From: Planctomycetes bacterium UBA4800
GTDB lineage: Bacteria > Planctomycetota > UBA8108 > UBA8890 > UBA8898
NCBI GenBank assembly: GCA_002402755.1
Contig: DHGK01000311.1
Span: forward strand, 1 to 21,509
Direction of reading: 5' to 3'
DNA: 21,509 bases
Positions 6,953 through 14,100 of the stretch are shown here, in pieces. Position 1 is the first letter of the stretch; each line of letters begins with the position of its first letter. The notes beneath the pieces were generated by a model that saw only the letters and a list, made by a program, of their open reading frames with translations, did not search any database and had not been told where the DNA came from. Both the position numbers and the translations under genes were made by a program.

Positions 6953-8248
6953 CTACTTCGGCGGCGCGACCTGGTAGCAGACGAGGAAGTCGTTCCGGCG
7001 CAGGTAGAGCTTGCCGTCGAGGATGACCGGGTGCGCCCACGCGGGGCCGCCGCCCTCCCCATCGGTCTTGATCCTGCTCTTCTCGCGGTACTCCTGCGGC
7101 GTGGCCTCGACCAGCGTCAGACCATCGCCGTTCTCGTAGCGGAAGTACAGGTGGCCGTCGGCGTACAGCACCGCGGCGGACCCCCTGAACGGCGCGCGTT
7201 CCTTCCACGCGACCTTGCCGGTCGCAAGCTCGATGCACATCGGCGCGCCCGCGTTCTGTCCGTGGCCCCCGTAGACGTGGTCGCCGACGAGCACGACGCC
7301 GCCGTGGTGGTTCTGAAACGTGTCGGCGCCCAGGAAGTACACCTCCTCGGCCTTGACGCCCCCGCCCGCGGGAACGAGCCTGAGGAGCGCGCTCCCCGTG
7401 CCGTACGCCGTCGAGACGAAGACCAGATCGTTGCGCACGACCGGCGTCGTGATGTTCGCAACACCGTTGGCGATCCTGTTGTAGCCCCACATGAAGGCGC
7501 CGTCCTTGGCGGCCACGCCGATCGCGCCGCGGCCGATGATCTGGATGTACTGGCGCACGCCGCAGGCCTCGCTGACAACAATGGAGGAGTAGCCCGCGCC
7601 GTCCTGTCCGCCCCCGCCGACGTCGGGCAGCGCGCATCGCCAGATCTCAGCGCCCGTCTTCTTGTCGAGCGCCGCCATGACCGCATTCTTGCCGCCCGGC
7701 GTGCACACAAGGTGCTCGCCGTCGACGAGCGGAGACTCGCTGTAGCGCCAGCCGGACATCATGCGGCCGCCGAAGTCCTTCTCGAAGCTCTTGCGCCATT
7801 TCTCTCCGCCGCTCGCGGCATCGAGGCACACCAGGTCGCCCGACGTGCCGATCGCGTACACGCGCTCGCCGTCGACCGTGGGGGTGCCGCGCGGGCCGCC
7901 GTCGCGGTGAGGCTCGCCCACGCGCGCCGCCCAGAGCTCCTTCTGCGTCGCCAGATCGAACGCGAGCACGAACTGCGCCTCGCCCCCCTCCGTGAGCGCG
8001 CGATCACCCATGGTGAAGATCCTGCCGCCCGCAACGGCGATGCTCGAGTACCCGCGGCCGAGGCCCTGCATCTTCCAGAGAAGCGACAAACCCTCTTTCG
8101 GCCACTCCGCCATCAGGCCCTTCTCGGCCGAGATCGCATCGCGGTTCGGGCCGCGCCAGCCGGGCCAGTCGCCGGCGCAGAGGCTCGCGCTCAGGCTGAC
8201 GGCGAAACCTGCAAGTACGAAGTTGCGGCAGGGGCTGCCAAGAGACAT
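6953..8248 (-). CDS. Secreted PQQ-like beta-propeller protein (BamB-like repeats)
   Basis: A 431-residue protein. The start at 8248 has a perfect AAGGAGG six bases upstream and gives a signal peptide (residues about 1-25, ending SLCAG). The mature protein opens with DWPGWRGPNRDAIS, a sequence very common at the start of planctomycete and verrucomicrobial PQQ-like propeller proteins. Repeated blade motifs follow: FDLATQKELWAARV, YAIGTSGDLVCLDAASGGEKW, MAALDKKTGAEIWRC, CIELATGKVAWKE and LDGKLYLRRNDFLVCYQV, which fit about six to eight blades. The residues that hold PQQ and calcium in quinoprotein dehydrogenases are not apparent, so a catalytic quinoprotein is unlikely and the role is unknown. 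It has its own promoter, divergent from the ELW-repeat gene, so it is probably not part of the hydrogenase operon. Confidence 0.92.
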   Translation of the reverse strand: MSLGSPCRNFVLAGFAVSLSASLCAGDWPGWRGPNRDAISAEKGLMAEWPKEGLSLLWKMQGLGRGYSSIAVAGGRIFTMGDRALTEGGEAQFVLAFDLATQKELWAARVGEPHRDGGPRGTPTVDGERVYAIGTSGDLVCLDAASGGEKWRKSFEKDFGGRMMSGWRYSESPLVDGEHLVCTPGGKNAVMAALDKKTGAEIWRCALPDVGGGGQDGAGYSSIVVSEACGVRQYIQIIGRGAIGVAAKDGAFMWGYNRIANGVANITTPVVRNDLVFVSTAYGTGSALLRLVPAGGGVKAEEVYFLGADTFQNHHGGVVLVGDHVYGGHGQNAGAPMCIELATGKVAWKERAPFRGSAAVLYADGHLYFRYENGDGLTLVEATPQEYREKSRIKTDGEGGGPAWAHPVILDGKLYLRRNDFLVCYQVAPPK

Positions 8249-8303
8249 GCGATTCCTCCTTGTGGACGCTGATGGGCTGCGGGTGCGGCACGTTTCCAGG
8301 CCC

Positions 8304-8328
8304 GCCGCGCGGGTGCACCCCGCGCGGC
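8304..8328 (-). promoter_or_regulatory. Perfect 10-bp hairpin in the leader of the PQQ-like gene
   Basis: GCCGCGCGGG and CCCGCGCGGC pair fully around a 5-base loop. It begins about 12 bases after the predicted transcription start and lies 55 bases upstream of the start codon. No T tract follows, so it does not look like an intrinsic terminator. Confidence 0.5.
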
Positions 8329-8347
8329 TCATGCCGGTGATTCGAGA

Positions 8348-8376
8348 ATGATAGGGCCCGATGAAGCCCTTGTCCA
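8348..8376 (-). promoter_or_regulatory. Strong sigma70-type promoter of the PQQ-like gene
   Basis: On the minus strand TGGACA (8371-8376) and TATCAT (8348-8353) are separated by 17 bases; each box differs from consensus at one position. The leader is about 92 bases. It is divergent from the 8441-8469 promoter. Confidence 0.65.
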
Positions 8377-8440
8377 CGTACCTGGAGACGGCCCCGGCGC
8401 TCCGGCGCGGCGAGCGGCGTTCCCAAGTGCCGAAGTTTCA

Positions 8441-8469
8441 TTGACTTGCCCGCTCGGCGTCCCTAAGAT
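8441..8469 (+). promoter_or_regulatory. Strong sigma70-type promoter of the ELW-repeat gene
   Basis: TTGACT (8441-8446) and TAAGAT (8464-8469) are separated by 17 bases and lie about 80 bases upstream of the chosen start codon. The two divergent -35 boxes are 64 bases apart. Confidence 0.65.
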
Positions 8470-8480
8470 CGATGGCGGTC

Positions 8481-8500
8481 GCGCGCCTGAGAAGGCGCGC
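8481..8500 (+). promoter_or_regulatory. Perfect 8-bp hairpin with GAGA loop in the ELW-repeat gene leader
   Basis: GCGCGCCT-GAGA-AGGCGCGC is a full 8-bp stem with a GNRA-type tetraloop. It starts about 5 bases after the predicted transcription start and is not followed by T residues, so it is unlikely to be a terminator. Confidence 0.5.
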
Positions 8501-8546
8501 CGCCCGTACCGTCGTTCGGCAGCCGTAAGTGCATGGAGGCAACGGC

Positions 8547-10055
8547 ATGATGCGTCTCGTGCGCACGCTCGTTCTCGGAGCCCTGACGGCAGCCCCGGTC
8601 TTCTCCCAGGAAGTCGCGCCGGTCACCGACATCAACACCGGCTCGGCGGGCGCCTGTCCGTCGTACCTGACGGTCTTCGACGACTGCCTGTACTTCCGGG
8701 CGAACGATGCCCCCAACGGGACCAACACCGAGCTCTGGCGCTACGACGGTGCGGAGGCCGAACTGGCCGCCGAGATCTGCCCCGGTCCCGAGGGCTCGCT
8801 GCCCAGCCACCTCTTCCCGTACCAGGGGAAGCTCTGCTTCTCGGCGAGCGGCCCCGACAGCCCGCCGCGGCTGTGGTGCTTCGACGGCACGGAAGCGTTC
8901 TTGGCTCCCGGTGCCGAGCAGCAGGCCCAGAACCCGGAGGCCTTCATCGAGTACGGCGGATACCTCTACTACCGCGCGTACAGGAGCACGATCGGCATCG
9001 AGCTCTGGCGCTTCGACGGCGTGACGCAGACGCCGATCGACCTCTTCCCCGGCAGCGGAAGCTCGTACCCGCAGCATTTCATCGCCTACAACGGCAGCCT
9101 GTACTTCAACGCCTGCGCGGCGCCGATGTCCGGCACCGAGCTTTACCGCCTCGATCCCGGCGGATTCTCGGTGACGCGCGCGACATCGATCCGGTGGCCC
9201 GACGGCTCCAGTCCGGAGCACGTCTGCCTCTTCGATGGCGCGATCTACTTCTCGGCGTACGAGCCCGAACACGGCCGGGAGCTCTGGCGATACGAGGACG
9301 GCGACGGGGCCTCGCTTCTCAAGGCCGACATCGTTCCGGGACCCGAATCGTCGAATCCGTCGGGTCTGACCGTCTATCGCGACAAGCTCTACTTCTGCGC
9401 CGACAACGGCGCCGACGGCGCCGAGCTCTGGCGGTTCGACTACGAAGCCGGCGAGGCCTCGATGGTCGCCGACATAAACCCGACGCCGTTCGTTCCCGAC
9501 ATCGATCCCGTGCATCACTCGTGGCCCGGGAACTTCTACGTCTACGACGACATCCTGTACTTCGCGGCCGACGACGGCGTCCACGGCCGCGAGCTCTGGT
9601 GCTACGACGGCACGGAGGCGCGCCTCGCCGCCGACATCAATCCGGGCCCCTACGGTTCGGACCCCGGCAACTTCATCGAGTTCCGGCAGGCGCTCTGCTT
9701 CACGGCGAACGACGGCCTGACGGGCCTGGAGCTCTTCGACAAGAAGGTCTACATGCTCATCATGGAGGCCGCCCCTCCGGCGCCGTTCGCGCGGGGCGAT
9801 GCAAACGCCGACGGCCGGCTGGACCTGTCGGACGCCGTCTCGATTCTGCGGTACCTCTTCGCCGGCGGCCGGGAGCCTTCCTGCGTGAAGGCCGCAGACC
9901 TGAACGACGACGGCGTCCTCACCATCGCCGATCCCATCTCCGCGCTTGGGTATCTCTTCGGCGCCGCCGCCGCCCCGCCGCCTCCGTTCGGGACGTGCGA
10001 CGCGGATCCGACGAGCGACGATCTTTCCTGCGCGGCGTACGAACCTTGCCGCTAG
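8547..10055 (+). CDS. Secreted ELW-repeat (hyalin-like) protein with dockerin
   Basis: A 502-residue exported protein. ATG 8547 is chosen because GGAGG (8535-8539) lies 7 bases upstream and the product begins with a signal peptide ending about VFSQ; an in-frame GTG at 8529 is the alternative. Residues about 30-405 contain eight imperfect repeats of roughly 45-55 residues, each with a [YF]F strand followed by EL[WYF]xxD, as in ELWRYDG, RLWCFDG, ELWRFDG, ELYRLDP and ELWCYDG. Repeats of this kind occur in secreted proteins predicted to form a propeller. Residues about 414-502 are the dockerin-like module (GDANADGRLD and ADLNDDGVLT) with a Cys tail ending PCR. No catalytic motif is visible. A surface or matrix-binding role is inferred. 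It has its own promoter and ends just 15 bases before the next one. Confidence 0.92.
   Translation: MMRLVRTLVLGALTAAPVFSQEVAPVTDINTGSAGACPSYLTVFDDCLYFRANDAPNGTNTELWRYDGAEAELAAEICPGPEGSLPSHLFPYQGKLCFSASGPDSPPRLWCFDGTEAFLAPGAEQQAQNPEAFIEYGGYLYYRAYRSTIGIELWRFDGVTQTPIDLFPGSGSSYPQHFIAYNGSLYFNACAAPMSGTELYRLDPGGFSVTRATSIRWPDGSSPEHVCLFDGAIYFSAYEPEHGRELWRYEDGDGASLLKADIVPGPESSNPSGLTVYRDKLYFCADNGADGAELWRFDYEAGEASMVADINPTPFVPDIDPVHHSWPGNFYVYDDILYFAADDGVHGRELWCYDGTEARLAADINPGPYGSDPGNFIEFRQALCFTANDGLTGLELFDKKVYMLIMEAAPPAPFARGDANADGRLDLSDAVSILRYLFAGGREPSCVKAADLNDDGVLTIADPISALGYLFGAAAAPPPPFGTCDADPTSDDLSCAAYEPCR
8730..9745 (+). repeat. Eight tandem ELW repeats within the secreted protein
   Basis: The codons for EL[W/Y/F] (mostly GAGCTCTGG) recur near 8730, 8869, 9000, 9138, 9280, 9422, 9591 and 9729, a period of about 131-169 bases. 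Unit spacing is fairly even apart from one longer unit before 9591. Confidence 0.85.
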
Positions 10056-10070
10056 GCGCCCGGCCCGCCG

Positions 10071-10099
10071 TTGACACGCCCGCTCCGGTGCGGCAGCAT
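10071..10099 (+). promoter_or_regulatory. Putative promoter of the TIM-barrel gene
   Basis: A perfect TTGACA (10071-10076) is followed after 17 bases by CAGCAT (10094-10099), a weak -10 box. A 7-bp hairpin, CGCGCGC-CGG-GCGCGCG, follows at 10108-10124, about 8 bases past the -10. Confidence 0.5.
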
Positions 10100-10164
10100 C
10101 GAGGATACGCGCGCCGGGCGCGCGGCAGAGGAACGCAGTCTCACACCCCAGGGAGGATGTACCG

Positions 10165-11076
10165 ATGACGATCAACCGACGCGAGTTCGTGGCGACCGCC
10201 GCGGCCTTCGGCCTTGCGGCAAGCGGCACGGCGCTGGGCGCCGTCGTGTCCGACAGGAAGGTCCAGCCGATCGAGACCAAGGGTCCCGCGGCGCTGAAGC
10301 TCTCCAGCCAGCTCGGGATCGTTCCCGGGAAGAGCACCGAGGAGAAGCTCGCCCTCATGGACACGATGGGCTTCGACGGCGTCGAGCTCGGCGGCGACAT
10401 CGTCGGCAACGAGAAGAAGTACCGGGACGCGCTCGCGAACGCGAAGGTCAAGGTGAGCGCGATCTGCTGGGGTTCGCACGGCGGCGACCTGGTGAGCGCC
10501 GACGCCGAGAAGCGCAAGGGCGGCGTCGCGGCCCTGAAGCGCGTCCTGGAGTCGGCCGGCGAGCTCAAGTCGACCGGCGTCGTCTTCGTCCCGGCCTTCA
10601 ACGGCCAGACGACGCTCACCAACCAGGACATTCGCAAGGTGCTTCTTGACTCGCTGCCCGAGATCGGCGAGCACGCGCTCGGGTGCGGCACGCGCGTGAT
10701 TCTCGAACCGCTCAACCGCGGCGAGGCCTTCTTCCTGCGCCAGCTCGCCGATGCGGCCTCGATCTGCCGCGACGTCAAGAGCGACGGCATCGCCATGATG
10801 GGCGATTTCTACCACATGGGCATCGAGGAGACGAGCGACCTGGGCGCCTTCATCTCGGCAGGGAGCTATCTGCACCACGTCCACCTGGCGACGACCGAGG
10901 GCCGTACCCTCCCGGGCCAGGACGGCGGCAAGCGCAGCTATGTCGACGGCTTCCGGGGCCTCAAGATCATCGGGTACCAGGACTACTGCAGCTTCGAGTG
11001 CGGCGTCCGCGGCGACCGCGCGGTCGAGATCCCCAAGGCCCTGCAGTTCCTCAAGGATCACTGGGCGCAGGCGTAG
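10165..11076 (+). CDS. Tat-exported sugar phosphate isomerase/epimerase-like TIM barrel
   Basis: A 303-residue protein of the xylose-isomerase-like TIM-barrel superfamily, which interconverts or epimerises sugars with a divalent metal. The N-terminus MTINRREFVATAAAFGLAASG is a twin-arginine export signal. GGGAGG lies 8 bases before the ATG. Metal ligands as in the D-tagatose 3-epimerase group can be placed: E181 (ILEPLN), D214 (MGDFYHM), H240 (HHVHLA) and E278 (SFECGV). Barrel strands LSSQLGI, FDGVELG, VSAICWG, GVVFVPAF and IIGYQDYCSFEC are in the expected order. The substrate cannot be told from sequence; periplasmic relatives in planctomycetes are often annotated only at superfamily level. 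It is a single-gene unit bounded by its own promoter and a terminator. It carries no dockerin, unlike the secreted genes on either side. Confidence 0.92.
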   Translation: MTINRREFVATAAAFGLAASGTALGAVVSDRKVQPIETKGPAALKLSSQLGIVPGKSTEEKLALMDTMGFDGVELGGDIVGNEKKYRDALANAKVKVSAICWGSHGGDLVSADAEKRKGGVAALKRVLESAGELKSTGVVFVPAFNGQTTLTNQDIRKVLLDSLPEIGEHALGCGTRVILEPLNRGEAFFLRQLADAASICRDVKSDGIAMMGDFYHMGIEETSDLGAFISAGSYLHHVHLATTEGRTLPGQDGGKRSYVDGFRGLKIIGYQDYCSFECGVRGDRAVEIPKALQFLKDHWAQA

Positions 11077-11084
11077 CGCGCCCG

Positions 11085-11111
11085 CGCGCCTGCGGGAAGG
11101 CGCGGCGTTTT
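11085..11111 (+). terminator. Intrinsic terminator after the TIM-barrel gene
   Basis: CGCGCCT-GCGGGA-AGGCGCG is a 7-bp GC stem with a 6-base loop that starts 8 bases after the stop codon. It is followed by GCG and then TTTT (11108-11111). This is the best terminator in the window. I see no clear promoter in the remaining 60 bases before the CotH gene. Confidence 0.6.
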
Positions 11112-11170
11112 CAGCGCGGCGCCGCCGCGTGACGGCACGACCGGTCCTGCGGAACGAGACGGTGGGCCGA

Positions 11171-14100
11171 ATGAGAAGAGCCCTCCTGCTGATCGCGCTC
11201 ATCGGCGCGGCCGCGGCGACGCCGCCGGCGCTCCGTGCCGGCGATGTCGTCATCAACGAGTTCATGGCCGCGAACGCGACCGTGCTCGCCGACGAGGACG
11301 GCGACCACTCCGACTGGATCGAGCTCTACAACCGGGGCGCCGCGGCGGTCGACCTGGAAGGCTGGTGCCTGACCGACGATGCCTCGGCACCGGCGAAGTG
11401 GCGCTTTCCCTCCGTCGCAATCGAGCCCGGCGCGCACCTCCTCGTCTTCGCGTCGGGCAAGGATCGGCGCGATCCCGCAGCCCCGCTCCACACCAGCTTC
11501 CGCCTGAGCGCCGATGGCGAGTACCTGGCGCTGGTGATGCCCGACGGCCGGACGGTCGCCCACGAGTTCGCGCCGAGCTTCCCCCCGCAGCGCACGGACA
11601 TATCGTACGGATTCGTGCGTGCGGTCTCGAGGCTCGTCTCCGCCGCCGCCGAGGCGCGCGTGCTCGTGCCCGCCGACGGCGCCGCCGGTCTCGACTGGAT
11701 CCGTCTCGATTTCGACGACGCGGCGTGGACGCCCGGCCCCACGGGCCTCGGCTACGATACCGAACAGGGCGCGGATCCCAGCCCCGACGAGTTGCGAAAC
11801 CTCGCGCCCGAGGGCGTCGCGACCCAGTCATCGACGGGGTTCGGCTACGGCCCGGAGCTTGCCATCAACAGCCGCTACGACGACTTCACCCACACCGCGG
11901 CCGGGGTCAATCTGCCGGCGACATGGGAGCTGGACCTGGGCGGGACGTTCTTCCTGTACCGGATCACGCTCTACAACCGCACGAGCTGCTGCGGCTCGCG
12001 CCTGCGCGACATCACCGTGTCGATCCTGGACGAGGACGGCGCATCGGCGGTATTCACATCCGAGATCCTGAACCCCGAGAACGTGCTCGGCGGCGGCACC
12101 CTCGACGGCCCCGCGACGCTGGCGCTCGACCTGGTCGCCATCACGGGCACCGCGGTCGAGGGCGGGATCATCCGCGTCGTGCGCACGCCGGACCCGGATC
12201 TGTCCGGAACCGGGAACCAGGGCAACACGGACGAGGCCGATGTCCTGTCGCTCGGCGAGGTCGAGGTGCTCGGCGCCGAGCAGCCGCCCGGCTACCGGGC
12301 GCTCATCGGCACCGATCTGGAAGCGGCGATGTACGGCCGCAACGCCTCGGCGTACGCACGGATCCGCTTCGACGCGGAAGACCCTTCCGTCTTCGAGTCG
12401 CTGGCGCTGCGCATGAAGTACGATGACGGCTTCATCGCCTACCTGAACGGGCGGGAAGCGGCGCGGCGCAACGCCCCGCTCCTGCCCTCGTGGGACGCCG
12501 CGGCGCCCGAGGAGCGCCGCGACGCGGACGCGTTTGCGTTCGAGGATATCCCGGTCGCAGGCGGGCCCGGCGCGCTCGCCCCCGGCCCGAACATCCTCGC
12601 CATTCACGGCCTCAACCACGCCGCGGACGACCCGGACTTCCTCATCCTGCCGGAGCTGGTCGCCGTCCGGGCCTCCGACGCCTTCCCGGCGTACTGCCGC
12701 ACGCCGACGCCGGGCACCGTGAACGATTCGACGGGCATCGTCGACTTCGTCGCCGACACGCGTTTCAGCCGCGACCGCGGATTCTACGATGCGCCGTTTC
12801 TTCTTGAGATCACGACCGCGACGCCGGGCGCCGAGATCCGTTACACGCTCGATGGCACGCCCCCCACCGAGACGAGCGGCGTCCCGTACACGGGGCCCAT
12901 CCCGATCGCGACGACCACGACCGTCAGGGCCGCCGCCTTCAAGGAAGGCCTGGAGCCCACGAACGTCGACACGCACACGTACATCTTCACCGCCGGCATC
13001 GCCCGCCAGGACTACCGGGCCACGCTCGACGCGGGGTTTCCCTCCACGTGGGGCGACACCACGCCCGACTATGGCATGGACCCCGACGTCATCGGCCAGG
13101 GAGGCGCGGACCTGTATGGCGGCAAGTACACGGCCACGGTCGAGGACGACCTGCGCGCGGTCCCGACAATGTCGATCGTGCTGCCGATCGATGCCATGTT
13201 CGGCCCGACGGGCATCTACACGTACCCGACGTACCGCGGCGTCGCCTGGGAGCGGCCCTGTTCCGTGGAGGTGATCTACCCGCACGGCGGGGCGGGGTTC
13301 CAGACGGACGCCGGAATTCGCATCCAGGGCGGCGCGTTCCGCAGCCACAGCCTGACGAAGAAGCACTCGCTGCGGCTCCTCTTCAAGCGCATCTACGGAT
13401 CGTCGAAGCTGGCGTACGCGCTGTTCGGCCCCGGCGCGCCCGACCGCTTCGACACGATCACGCTCAGGGCCAACTCCAACGACGGCTGGCAGTGGGATGC
13501 CGCCGGGGCGAAGCCCGTCTACGTCCGCGACTCGTTCGGCCGCGAGACGGTGCTCGCCATGGGCGGCGCGGCATCGCACGAGATCTTCGTGCATCTCTAC
13601 ATCAACGGCGTGTACTGGGGCCTGTACAACCCCGTCGAGCGGCCGGATGCCTCCTTCTGCGCCACGTACTTCGGCGGCGACAAGGACACCTGGGACTCGC
13701 TCAGCAACAACGAGGTGTCCCAGGGCAGCTATGCCGCGTGGGACGCCCTCGTCGCCGCGGCGCGGCAGGTGGGGACCACGGGGCCCTCGGCGGTCGCCGC
13801 GTTCTACCGCCTGCTCGGGAGGAATCCGGACGGCACCGAGAACCCAGACTACGAGTGCCTCCTCGACGCCGAGAACTACGCCGACTACATGATCGCGAAC
13901 CTGTACGTCGGCAACACCGACTGGCCGACCAAGAACTGGTGGATGGGGCGCAACCGCGCCGACAGCACGGGCTTCAAGTTCTTCATGTGGGACTCGGAGT
14001 GGTCGATGGGCATCCAGTCGGACCTCTACACCAACAGGATCGGCGTCTCGGACAGCATCGCCGCGCCCTGGTCGGGGCTGCGCGCCAACGCCGAGTTCCA

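Noticed and set aside
6953..8248. Possible PQQ-dependent alcohol dehydrogenase
   Set aside because: The protein is shorter than such enzymes, and I see neither the vicinal-cysteine active site nor the calcium and PQQ ligands. It fits PQQ-like structural propellers better.
8730..9745. Regular GAGCTCTGG repeats that could suggest a CRISPR or other DNA repeat array
   Set aside because: They stay in frame, encode EL[W/Y/F] and vary at synonymous and conservative positions, so they are protein repeats.
8463..10796. A 777-residue minus-strand open frame
   Set aside because: It is antisense to the ELW-repeat and TIM-barrel genes, has no recognisable domain and crosses promoter and intergenic sequence.
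11112..11170. A promoter for the CotH gene
   Set aside because: No convincing -35/-10 pair is found after the terminator; only short GC palindromes are present.
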